26,271 nucleotides of DNA from a virus, in IMG/VR virus record IMGVR_UViG_3300010354_000544, positions 1-26,271 of that record. One strand, written 5' to 3'. A model generated the notes under the pieces. The model ran no database searches. It was given only the letters and a program-made list of their open reading frames with translations, and was not told the origin of the DNA. A program made the translations under genes and the position numbers. Positions 6,294 to 14,355 of the stretch are shown here, in pieces (the stretch's first letter is position 1; every line of letters starts with the position of its first letter).

Positions 6294-6861
6294 TTATTTG
6301 CCTTCCCATTTATATAATATATTAGCATAATAATCTTTAATATCTTCGTAAAAAATTACATTTGGAACCTCAAGCTGACTAGCAAATGATTTTGCTTCAT
6401 TTGAATATCTGCTTATAATCATTGTGAATTTACTAAATTCTTCTGGATAATACCTTTTAAATCTTTTTATTTTTATTTTACTTTTATCGTCAAGATATCC
6501 TTTTAATTCTATCCAATCTTCAGTTTTTTCAAAATAAAAATCTGGCGTATAACCTTTTGTTCCCCTTTTAACTGGAAACGTAAATATCTTTGGTTCAAAT
6601 TCAAAATCTATTTCATACACATTACATATCCTTGCGAAGTTTGCTTCCCAATTGGATCTCAACGTAAGACCAAGGTCTTCTCTGTATCCAGTCTTCGTAT
6701 ATCTATAGGCGCTACCTCTACCACCGTTTTTCTTGTATAGAGTCTTCTTCTAGGATTGATTGATCTATGTATTTTGATTTAACTTTTTTAAAATTCGGAT
6801 GTTTAGAACGAAAAGATTTTTCGAGAAAAAATTCCTCCGGCTTGACATGGTCTATGTTCAT
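6294..6861 (-). CDS. PD-(D/E)XK endonuclease, joined by +1 shift at CGG
   Basis: The 188-aa product starts MNIDHVKPEEFFLEKSF at 6861. At codon 46 (AAA CGG T) the zero frame gives Arg-Trp-stop; skipping C gives KGGRGSAYRYTKTGYREDLG and joins LRSNWEANFARI. The nuclease core follows: Glu in NWEANFARI, Asp in YTPDFYF and the E-x-K of WIELKG. That arrangement matches phage and transposon-type PD-(D/E)XK endonucleases that cut double-stranded DNA. An AAAGGA ribosome site lies before the 6861 ATG, and a good minus-strand promoter at 6922-6950 makes it first gene of the operon leading into the sigma factor. The target is unknown. Confidence 0.85.
6724..6726 (-). other. In-frame CGG recoding site 6 (endonuclease): AAA CGG T
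   Basis: Codon 46; zero frame is CGG TGG TAG. The +1 frame (GGT GGT AGA) restores GGRGSAYRYTKTG. It is the only site whose restored glycine codon is GGT. Confidence 0.88.
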
Positions 6862-6907
6862 GGTATATCCTTTATCTTATGTTAGTAGAGGGAAACAAAC
6901 AGTTTAC

Positions 6908-6936
6908 TTCTACAGACATATATTATATATTATAAT
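6908..6936 (+). promoter_or_regulatory. Plus-strand promoter candidate for the 57-aa gene
   Basis: A perfect TATAAT at 6931-6936, with a weak -35 (TTCTAC, 6908-6913) 17 bases upstream. It overlaps the opposite promoter, so the two directions probably compete. Confidence 0.45.
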
Positions 6937-6950
6937 TTAACTAATTTCAA
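6922..6950 (-). promoter_or_regulatory. Minus-strand sigma70-type promoter for the endonuclease/sigma operon
   Basis: TTGAAA (6950-6945), 17-base spacer and a perfect TATAAT (6927-6922), about 60 bases before the ATG at 6861. Confidence 0.7.
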
Positions 6951-6977
6951 GTTAACCACGAAAGAACAGGAAAAATA

Positions 6978-7151
6978 ATGACCACGTTAAACATGCTAGT
7001 AAATAGCTTTGTAGTAGATATGCAGAGCTCAGCAGTAAAGACACTTGAATCACTGGGTTACACAACCGATGACGCCATCAAGGTAGTAATCGACAGCGAC
7101 CGTAAGGTTGATCTGGTTCAGGATTCAATCGCATTTCCAGTAAATAACTAA
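6978..7151 (+). CDS. Lone plus-strand gene, small unknown protein (57 aa)
   Basis: The only convincing plus-strand gene in the window: MTTLNMLVNSFVVDMQSSAV, then KTLESLGYTTDDAIKVVID and an end VQDSIAFPVNN. It is acidic and helical, without membrane segment or cysteine. AGGAAA precedes the ATG by five bases. Codon choice differs from the AT-rich neighbours (CTG, ATC, GAC, AGC and GCC occur together), which usually marks strong expression or recent origin. Its own promoter candidate and a 15-base-pair terminator at 7168-7203 make it an autonomous unit. No family is recognised; an early or regulatory protein is a guess. Confidence 0.75.
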   Translation: MTTLNMLVNSFVVDMQSSAVKTLESLGYTTDDAIKVVIDSDRKVDLVQDSIAFPVNN

Positions 7152-7167
7152 TAATTTCTACTCTTTT

Positions 7168-7203
7168 AAAAAGAGCCAAGGCTTAACGGCCTTGGCTCTT
7201 TTT
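7168..7203. terminator. Bidirectional terminator with 15-bp perfect stem
   Basis: Arms 7168-7182 and 7189-7203 are exact complements, with A-run on one side and T-run on the other and a six-base loop. It ends the plus-strand 57-aa gene and the minus-strand exonuclease gene. One arm encodes the last residues (KKSQG) of that nuclease. Confidence 0.92.
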
Positions 7204-7978
7204 GTTTCTCATGACACCAACTGCGCATGCTCCTGATTTAGCGTGGTCGCAGAATGAGCAGACTCTTTCGTTCCTAGTCGGACTAAAGTTATTATCATTA
7301 ATCATTTTATTTCCGTATTCGATTATTTGAATCTTGGCGTTTTCAAGATCTTCATCCGTAAATACGTGACCTTTTCTTTTGCCCGATCTTAAATAATAAA
7401 GTTCTGCATATATCTCTTTGTCCGGAAATTCGTTCCTTGCTGCGAGAGCGTAGATGCCTAGCTGAAGATTATCTTTAATAGCCTTCTGGGCTACTTCCCA
7501 TTTTCCAGTTTTGTAATCTATAATTTCAACTCTATTTTCATATTCGTCTACCCTGTCAATAAATCCATTTACATAAAATGAACCTATAACAAAACTGAAT
7601 TGCATTTCTTTATCTTTTACATTAAAAGTTTCTTCAGAATGCCTGTCGTAAAATTCAAGTAATATATTCTTACCGACATCTATTAATCCATCGTTTATAA
7701 TATTGTTTGGATCATAACTAGATCTTTTTACCTCATAGTCTTCTAAGAGACTATCTGGGTTTAATCCAGCTTCAGTGCCTACATGGTCTTCTAGTACGGA
7801 ATGAACTATGTTTCCGTAGTACCGCAGCGTCATTAAATTGCCTTGGTTCTTTCTTTATATATGAAAAGAAGTATTTAGATGGACACATTTTGTATGTATC
7901 TATCCTTGAATATGAAAGATCTGTTAAGTGTAACTTCTCAAAGTCTGTTATGTTTTTTGCTGTTTTAATCGATATCAT
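7183..7978 (-). CDS. RecB/Cas4-like exonuclease, joined by +1 shift at CGG
   Basis: The 264-aa protein has a first cysteine in YKMCPSKYFFSY, a nuclease core with FIDRVDEYENRVEIIDYKTG (the D and D-Y-K signature of PD-(D/E)XK RecB-type nucleases) and a C-terminal cysteine cluster CSFCDHAKSGAC, which with the first Cys could hold the iron-sulphur cluster of Cas4/AddB-like enzymes. At codon 55 (CTA CGG A) the frame must shift by +1; the join AAVLGNIVHSVLED restores the Gly-x-x-x-H motif that precedes the core. Without the shift the first Cys is separated from the nuclease domain. Likely 5'-3' or end-processing exonuclease in recombination. It overlaps the upstream small gene by 14 bases. Confidence 0.88.
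7814..7816 (-). other. In-frame CGG recoding site 7 (exonuclease): CTA CGG A
   Basis: Codon 55. The zero frame continues for 13 further residues of unrelated sequence and stops; the +1 frame gives LGNIVHSVLED, matching the family's G-x-x-x-H motif. Confidence 0.92.
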
Positions 7979-8141
7979 TTACATCATTTTCTGGATCGTA
8001 TATTAAATTGCCATTTTCATCAAACTCTCTACCGTTGGCATCGAGAGTGTGGTTGTTGTGAATATTTTTGTATCCACCGTTTTTTGTAGGAACCCAGCCA
8101 GAGTTACCTATTTCCATTTCATCGTAATAATTATTAGACAT
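7965..8141 (-). CDS. Unknown acidic protein (58 aa)
   Basis: Starts MSNNYYDEMEIGNSGWVPTK and ends NLIYDPENDVNDID. Rich in Asn, Asp and Tyr; it resembles short repeat-like segments with DANGREFDENGN. No membrane part, no cysteine. TAA of the upstream gene is followed at once by its ATG, and its end overlaps the exonuclease start by 14 bases. Two AAC GGT pairs hold out-of-frame CGG without shift. Function unknown. Confidence 0.65.
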   Translation of the reverse strand: MSNNYYDEMEIGNSGWVPTKNGGYKNIHNNHTLDANGREFDENGNLIYDPENDVNDID

Positions 8142-8381
8142 TTATACCTCCGGCAGTGCGCTTATGTTTAAATCATCAACAACTATCTTGCACTGTTCAA
8201 AATTTTCCATGTTTAAATAGTAATTCAATATGTCATGCAGGTCCTCTAATTGCTTTTTGGTTGCAAAAAAACCAACGACTCCAGATTGTATAAAGTACTT
8301 ATCAGACTGTACATGGGTAGAATCTTGATATTCAATTAATGTTATATCATTCTTAACCAGTTTTGCTAATTGATGATTCAT
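8142..8381 (-). CDS. Unknown small protein (79 aa)
   Basis: No recognised domain. It begins MNHQLAKLVKNDITLIEYQD and has a beta-rich first half (YFIQSGVVGFFA) followed by a helix (TKKQLEDLHDILNYYLNMEN). The ATG overlaps the TAA/G region of the upstream zinc-finger-like gene, indicating coupling. Sits in the replication operon between the polymerase and the RecB-like nuclease. Confidence 0.7.
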   Translation of the reverse strand: MNHQLAKLVKNDITLIEYQDSTHVQSDKYFIQSGVVGFFATKKQLEDLHDILNYYLNMENFEQCKIVVDDLNISALPEV

Positions 8382-8773
8382 TATCTTCCAACTCCTTTAA
8401 CGGGTCCGTCTTCTCCAATGATGGTTATTGGGTTCCAGTTTGGATCATTCATTTTCTCTCTCATATCTTTTAGGTATGATTCCCAGTCTCTTTCATCTTC
8501 TGATTTCTTTTCGTATGTTACAGATCCACTATATGGATTAGATCTAAACTTGGTGATAACCACTCTACCAGTTTGAGTTTTCCATCTTAATGTACCGTTT
8601 CTACAGTCGCAGAAGTCCTCTGGGTGGGGATCTATCCTACCCTGTGGATCGTATCTTCCGCTGCATCCTTTGCACTTGCTAAAGCGCCCTTTGTCTTCGC
8701 ATCTGCCACAAGAAAAACAGTAGCTCCAACACTGTTTTTCCGTAGGATTCTGATAGCTACCTGCTGCTGCCAT
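8381..8773 (-). CDS. Cysteine-rich zinc-ribbon-like protein (130 aa)
   Basis: Residues 15-58 carry closely spaced cysteines (CWSYCFSCGRC, KCKGC, FCDC), arranged like one or two zinc ribbons or a J-domain-type CxxC array. The rest is polar and charged, with a possible helix (DERDWESYLKDMREKMND). It lies immediately downstream of DNA polymerase III alpha, overlapping its stop by a base. Nucleic-acid binding in replication is a reasonable inference, but the exact family is not known. Confidence 0.65.
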   Translation of the reverse strand: MAAAGSYQNPTEKQCWSYCFSCGRCEDKGRFSKCKGCSGRYDPQGRIDPHPEDFCDCRNGTLRWKTQTGRVVITKFRSNPYSGSVTYEKKSEDERDWESYLKDMREKMNDPNWNPITIIGEDGPVKGVGR

Positions 8774-11700
8774 TATTGATTTTCCTCCAGTAATTCTTTG
8801 ATTAACTTTTCAGCGTTTTTATTTGTAGTTTTATTAAATTTATAAACAAATGTACCCAAATTAGAATCTACGTTTAGATACACTTGCCTATTGCCATTGT
8901 TATTATTAATTATATCATATATTTTTTTTAGCTGTAGAGAGTCAATTGATTTATAGTTTAAATAAATTGCCTTTCCACTATACATTGTTGCATTATCGAC
9001 CTTTTCAAGGTTGGATAAAAATATCCTATTGGATGAGTTTTCGTCGTCGGTTTCTCTATTTAAAGTTCCAGAAATATAAGCTATTTCTCCAGCTTTAAAA
9101 AATTCATCACTGTAATTCTTTGCATCTTTGGGGAAGACTACAACCTCTATTTCGCCTGATGGATCTTCTAGATTAAACTTAAACATTCTTGCACCTTTTT
9201 TAGTTATAATCTTTTTTGAAGAAGTTATTATTCCTCCAACTTTTATATAAGATCCATTAGTGCATTCGGGTATCTCTATTAGCTCAAGATCTATATTTGT
9301 TTTCATCACATCCCAGGTACCCTCTAGCGGATGTTTTGTAACATAGATTCCAAGCTCTTCTTTTTCCTTTTCAAGAATGCTTAGTTCCGAAGATCTATTT
9401 ATATCATTATCCTCTTCAGTGTCCACTAATTCATCAAGTGCGCCAGAATAAATAAGATGTTCTAAGGTAGATTTTTTCAATACAGATGAATCACATCTTC
9501 TATAGAAGTCGTGCATTGAGTGGTATGGTTTTTGTGTGTCTCTATTTTTTATAATAGCTTCAGCTATTGAAATTCCTATTCCATTTACTGAGGCTAAACC
9601 AAACAATATTTCCTTATCTTTCTTTACTTCAAAATCTATTTCAGATTGATTAATGGATGGAGGGAATACCTTAATCCCTAGCTTTCTACAATCATTTAAG
9701 TATAAAAACAATTTATCTTTGTTTCCAGCCACAGAAGTAAGAAGAGCTGCCATATACTCTGATGTGTAATGGGTTTTAAGGTAAGCAGTTATATATGAAA
9801 TCATTGCATAGCTTGCAGCGTGCGCTCTGTTGAATCCGTATCCACCGAAGTATTCAATATCTGAAAATATTTTATTTGCTAATGCCTTATCTAGATTTGA
9901 ATTTTCTACGCAACCTTTAACAAATTTTTGTCTAAGCTTTGGTATTTTGTCCATCTGCTTTTTGCCAATAACTTTTCTTAAATCATCTGCTTCTCCAGAA
10001 GTAAAGCCAGCCAAGCCCCTAGCTACTGCTAGCACATCCTCTTGGTAAAGCATAATTCCAAGAGACTGACTTAACGCTTCTTCTAATTTTGGATGCTCGT
10101 AAGTAATTTTAGAACGGCCATGCTTTCTATCTATAAATAATTTGTCCATACCAGAACCCATTGGGCCTGGTCTATAAAGAGATATTAATGCCATGATGTC
10201 TTCAATTGTTTTTGGCTGAAGTTGCAACATTAAGCTTCTCATTCCAGATGACTCCAACTGAAAGACTCCTACTGCGTTACCCTTACAAAGCTCTTCGTAG
10301 GTTCTTTGATCATCTAAAGGAATTTTATTTACATCTATATCTATATTATGATTTTTCTTTACCGTTTTAATGCATTGGTCTATTACGCCAAGGTTTCTTA
10401 ATCCTAAGAAATCTATTTTTAATAGTCCACACTGCTCTACTCTTGACATATCCCATTGTGTTACAACAGGATTGTCCACACCCTTTTGCATGATTGGAAG
10501 ATAGTCGGTTAACGGACCTTTTGATATAACTATTCCAGCTGCGTGAATTCCAGTCTGCCTAACCAGCCCCTCTAGTCCAAACGCTGCATCTATGATTTGC
10601 TTAGATGTATCTTCAGTTTTGTAGGATGTGCTGAACTCCGAAACTTGCATGCATTCATTTAGATTTTTAGAAACACCCAATACAGGTGGTGGGACTAACT
10701 TTGATATTTTGTCTCCAGTTGCAAAATCGTAACCAAGAGCTCTAGCTGCGTCTCTTATTGATTGCTTAGCGCCAGTTCTATTAAACGTGCATATGTGGGC
10801 TACTTTGTCTTCCCCATACTTACTTCTTGCGTAATCTATAACCTTGTCTCTAAATCTATCATCAAAGTCAAGGTCAATATCCGGCATTGACTTTCTGCCT
10901 TCAACTAAAAATCTTTCAAACAATAAACCAAATCTAATTGGATCTAAATTAGTAATATCAAAAGCGTAGGATAAGATACTTCCAGCGGCTGAGCCTCTGC
11001 CCCATCCAACTCTAATATTATTAGACTTAGCCCATCGCACTAAGTCCGAAACAACCAAAAAGTACTCAGGAAAACCCATCTCTTTCACTACTTTTATTTC
11101 ATGATTTGCTCTGGTAACAATATGCTCGGGTAGGTCTTGTCCATACTTATTTCTTAAGCCATCCCAAGCTAATCTTTCAAAATATTCAACTGAAGTTTCT
11201 TTAGTTGGAATTGGAAATTTTGGAAAGTGAATTTCACCAAAGTTCAAATCTAAATCCACCATGTCACAGACATGCATCGTGTTGCTTAGCCAAGATTCGT
11301 CAAAAACTGAAGCCATTTCTTCGTACGATTTAAGATAAAAATTATCACCACTGAAAGAAAATCTATCTGGAGTATTTACGGTAGAGTTAGTTGCAACACA
11401 TAACATTATGTCATGGGCTCTTGCATCATTCTGATGCACATAGTGACAATCTCCAGTTGGAACTACTTTAGCTCCTATCGCTTTGGCGATTTGAATTAGC
11501 TCGTTTGATATTCTTTTTTGCTCAACAAGACCATGATCTTGAACTTCTATAAAATAGTTTTCTTTACCGACTATGCTTTGCATCTGGTACGCTGCGTTGA
11601 GCGCAAAATTATAGTCACCCCTAAGAAGCGCTTGTGCAACTTCTCCGTTAAGGCATCCGGAAAGCACTATAATTCCATCTGAATGATCGCTTATAAGCTG

Positions 11701-12097
11701 GTGATCAACTCTTGGTTTTCCATAATAACCTTCTAGAAAAGATTTAGAAGATATTTTTATAATATTAGAATATCCAATATTATTCTTAGCTAAGATGGTT
11801 AAATGGTATGGGCCTCTTTGTTCCCATTCGTTTTTTGCTGGACCAGATCTTTCTTCTTCATCTCTATCAAATCTAGTCTTTCTCGCCTGGTAGAATTCAC
11901 TTCCGAAGTATCGGAGTTACGCCAACAGATTTTCCAGCATCGTAAAAGTCTAGCCATGAATGTATGTTTCCATGGTCTGTAGTTGCCAAACCCTTCATTC
12001 CAAGGTCTTTAGCTCTGGTTAGATATTTCTCTACATCACCATGTCCATCTAACATGGAGAAAATAGTATGGTTATGTAGATTGGTCCAGTTTTTCAT
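8773..12097 (-). CDS. dnaE: DNA polymerase III alpha subunit, joined by +1 shift at CGG
   Basis: The first part encodes the PHP motif start (NLHNHTIFSMLDGHGDVEKY, then TTDHGN). At codon 65 (CTT CGG A) the zero frame stops after two more codons (CGG AAG TGA). Skipping C gives PILGSEFYQARKTRFDRDEE and a continuous 1107-aa C-family polymerase. PDIDLDF supplies Asp near 406 and 408, KIDFLG supplies Asp near 562; these agree with the catalytic triad positions of E. coli DnaE (401, 403, 555). Finger, helix-hairpin-helix and OB regions follow (KVGGIITSSKKIITKKG). It is the phage replicative polymerase. The ATG at 11667 inside the gene is not a plausible start because it omits the PHP domain. No clamp or proofreading subunit gene is visible here. 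Confidence 0.96.
11903..11905 (-). other. In-frame CGG recoding site 8 (DNA polymerase III alpha): CTT CGG A
   Basis: Codon 65. The zero frame meets TGA two codons later; the +1 frame gives PILGSEFYQARK, the expected PHP-domain sequence. Confidence 0.95.
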
Positions 12098-12100
12098 TTA

Positions 12101-12310
12101 TTAGCTCAATCCTCTTTCTCTATCACTGCCTTTGATAGAAGAATCTCTTTGTTCCCTATATACAATTATTACAATACCACCACAGTATTTGCATGGCACA
12201 GCTTTTCCTTCTTGCGCAAAAGGGTTATTGTACATATAAGCCATTGGTTGATCTGATTTACATTCAGAACATACACCAATAACATCATCTGGATTTTGTA
12301 TATCACTCAT
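12101..12310 (-). CDS. Small four-cysteine zinc-ribbon protein (69 aa)
   Basis: Two C-x-x-C pairs (GVCSECKSDQ and VPCKYCGGIV) about 26 residues apart form a typical zinc ribbon, followed by an Arg/Lys/Asp-rich C-terminus. It lies between the primase (stop 4 bases upstream) and the polymerase (ATG 4 bases downstream). Such ribbons accompany phage replication and transcription enzymes; the partner is unknown. Confidence 0.75.
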   Translation of the reverse strand: MSDIQNPDDVIGVCSECKSDQPMAYMYNNPFAQEGKAVPCKYCGGIVIIVYREQRDSSIKGSDRERGLS

Positions 12311-12313
12311 GTG

Positions 12314-13513
12314 TTATTCATCCTTTTCTTTTTTTATAGTTTTATATGCGAATCTAACCGGCGATGGTGATGATTTGTCGTTTGTTTCAACAAATCTATC
12401 ACCTATTTTAACCCATTTTCTTCTTTCTTCCAAGTTGCATGAGCCACAACCTACCCCTACTGAATTAGCTCTATCGCAGGTATATGGCCTACCGCCTATG
12501 CCCATCTGTCTTCTTTTGATCCAGTCTTGAATATGGGCTGTTGACTTTTCTACGTTATAGTCTTGACACAATGATAATATTCCATGAAGAAATTCAATTG
12601 ATTCGTCGGTATAAGTTAGTATAGAACATAAAAACAATCTTGTTTCGTGATCAAGATCTTTATTCTTCTTGGCTTCCTCTATTATTCTCTTTATTGATGG
12701 ACACTTGTCTAGTAGGATTTTTGGAGTAAATTGTTTTGGTCTATCTTCTATCTTCTTTAATCCAGTTGAACCATGCTTATTGAAATAGGAAAGATAATCC
12801 TTACTTCTTTCCTTATCTTCCTCCATTAAATAGTACATATCCCTATACCACTGATTTGCTTTATACGAGAATTGTCCAACTTCATAATCGTCTGGTCTTT
12901 GACTTGAAGAACACTGATATATGCTTTCAATGTCTAAATACAATTCTTCTTTACTTAATAGAGTTTTAAATAAGCCGGAATCTTGATGCTTACTGCCGGG
13001 CAGTCTCCACATTCTTCTTGGGTCATAAACGCTTAAATCAACGCAGTTAAGATTAAGTTTTGATTTAATATTATTTGCTATAAACCTATAAACTGCTGGC
13101 AGCTCGTTTGATGGAGATATGCCAAGGCTCGTTGCAAGACACTCTATGTGAAATCCCTTTTTACCAGTAAAATAAATCTTAATAGATTCTTCAGGAATTT
13201 GTTTAGAAAGATATTCAAACAGTATGATTGTTTCTTTGTGAGATTCTTCTATGTCTTTACTGTCAAGATCAAAATATAAGTTTGAATATCTAATACATGA
13301 ATCTAGATCTTTTGAATTATAAAGCCATACAGAAGTATAGATACCAGTATTGTTATGTTTTTCTGCGTACTTGGACACGTCGACGTAGTCGATTATCAAA
13401 GGAAGATCGCCATCTTTGTCTCTTATAACTCGAGACAAAGAAGGGACATACCTAGCTACCTCTACATATTTCCAATCATTTAGAAACTTACCGTCTTCAT
13501 ATACTGGCTTCAT
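12314..13513 (-). CDS. Archaeo-eukaryotic-type DNA primase (399 aa)
   Basis: The catalytic Asp pair is in YFDLDSKD (82 and 84), followed by TGKKGFHIEC (near 116-125), the strand-loop with the nucleotide-binding His, and by VDLSVYDPRRMWRLPGSKHQ near 158-177, with the conserved Arg cluster and His. This set identifies the AEP superfamily, which makes primers for replication. A C-terminal cysteine group (CDRANSVGVGCGSC) may bind zinc. The gene lies next to the polymerase, and shares a 3-base ATGA overlap with the small upstream gene. It is not a DnaG/TOPRIM primase, so the phage pairs an AEP primase with a DnaB-type helicase and a bacterial-type polymerase. Confidence 0.88.
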   Translation of the reverse strand: MKPVYEDGKFLNDWKYVEVARYVPSLSRVIRDKDGDLPLIIDYVDVSKYAEKHNNTGIYTSVWLYNSKDLDSCIRYSNLYFDLDSKDIEESHKETIILFEYLSKQIPEESIKIYFTGKKGFHIECLATSLGISPSNELPAVYRFIANNIKSKLNLNCVDLSVYDPRRMWRLPGSKHQDSGLFKTLLSKEELYLDIESIYQCSSSQRPDDYEVGQFSYKANQWYRDMYYLMEEDKERSKDYLSYFNKHGSTGLKKIEDRPKQFTPKILLDKCPSIKRIIEEAKKNKDLDHETRLFLCSILTYTDESIEFLHGILSLCQDYNVEKSTAHIQDWIKRRQMGIGGRPYTCDRANSVGVGCGSCNLEERRKWVKIGDRFVETNDKSSPSPVRFAYKTIKKEKDE

Positions 13514-13680
13514 TCGATTTTACCTTTGCCAGAATCTTCGTTAAAGTTTCCTATAATAATCTTTTTAGACTCGTTCATTTCACTAGAAAAGCTTCTATAA
13601 TAGACGGAATCTTCTATAATCTTTTCAATATTTGAAGAAAGATAAAATCTTCTATTGATTCTATTTGTCAGTTCCTTCAT
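13510..13680 (-). CDS. Unknown small protein (56 aa)
   Basis: Starts MKELTNRINRRFYLSSNIEK and ends NFNEDSGKGKIE. It overlaps the HD hydrolase end by 20 bases and the primase start by 3 (ATGA), so it is a real member of the operon by spacing. Composition is mixed and charged, probably helical. No function recognised. Confidence 0.6.
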   Translation of the reverse strand: MKELTNRINRRFYLSSNIEKIIEDSVYYRSFSSEMNESKKIIIGNFNEDSGKGKIE

Positions 13681-14353
13681 TTAAATTCCATCTTTCTGGC
13701 AGAATTTCATCTCCATCTAATATATAGTGAACTTTTGAAGCTATATTATCGGCTAGGTGTACGATCATATCAAGGTATGTTATAGGTACTGTTTCTGGCA
13801 CCGGAGACCAAGGACCGAGATGGCATCTCACTAGTCTCAAAAGAGTTTGAACATCTTCTTCTGTAACATATAAGGTAGATGAATTAATATCGTTCGCATA
13901 CTTCTTGTCATCTTCTTGACAAAACTTGACAAATTCACCAACGGTGTACGGATGCATTTTGTCGTATGTAAAGGAGCCGTCTTTCTCTATTTTTCCCTTT
14001 GTAACATCATGTAGTAGGCAGGCTGCAATTATTATGTCCTTTTCTTCAACCGATACGCTATGTGACTCAGACAAAATCTTAGCTGCCCTAACAGTTCTTT
14101 TAGTATGAAGAACGTTACCGCCCTCATTGTGCTCATCTGGTGGATGATACTTGCCAGAAAAAGATGAAGGTATTAACCAGAAGGAATCGGCTCTTATTAA
14201 AATTGACTTTACAAAAGATCTTAATCCATCATCTTCTATAAGAGATATCTCTTCTAGTAAAGGAGATAAAATATTATTTTCCTCTTCGGATAGATTAACT
14301 ATCTGTTCGTCTTGAAGTATGTCATCTAAAATTGAATTTTTTTTATTAGCCAT
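13661..14353 (-). CDS. HD-domain phosphohydrolase (230 aa)
   Basis: The metal ligands of the HD family are visible: His in VLHTKRTVRAAK, HD in ACLLHDVTKG, a further His in MHPYTVGEF and CHLGPWSP, and the last Asp in VHLADNIAS. Enzymes of this group hydrolyse nucleotides or cyclic nucleotides or cleave phosphate esters of RNA. In phages, such genes can trim dNTP pools or signalling nucleotides. Its neighbours are replication proteins and nucleases. Substrate cannot be read from the sequence. The CDS begins 2 bases after the stop of the degenerate RecB-like gene. Confidence 0.8.
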   Translation of the reverse strand: MANKKNSILDDILQDEQIVNLSEEENNILSPLLEEISLIEDDGLRSFVKSILIRADSFWLIPSSFSGKYHPPDEHNEGGNVLHTKRTVRAAKILSESHSVSVEEKDIIIAACLLHDVTKGKIEKDGSFTYDKMHPYTVGEFVKFCQEDDKKYANDINSSTLYVTEEDVQTLLRLVRCHLGPWSPVPETVPITYLDMIVHLADNIASKVHYILDGDEILPERWNLNEGTDK

Positions 14354-14355
14354 AG

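Noticed and set aside
76-11905. Sequencing or assembly error as cause of the frame breaks
   Set aside because: An error does not depend on reading frame, yet all eight breaks are at in-frame CGG while roughly one hundred out-of-frame CGGs are harmless. Raw reads are still needed to exclude it fully.
76-11905. Stop-codon reassignment instead of frameshift
   Set aside because: The breaks end in TAA, TAG and TGA alike, and the same stops end neighbouring genes at proper overlaps. Readthrough would continue in the wrong frame and not give the conserved sequence.
76-11905. CTTCGGA heptamer as the shift signal
   Set aside because: Only two of eight sites have CTT before CGG, and out-of-frame copies near 5015, 9383, 17866 and 23091 do not shift.
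8773-12097. Intein or intron in the polymerase gene
   Set aside because: Nothing is inserted: the two frames join with only one extra base and no gap in the expected protein.
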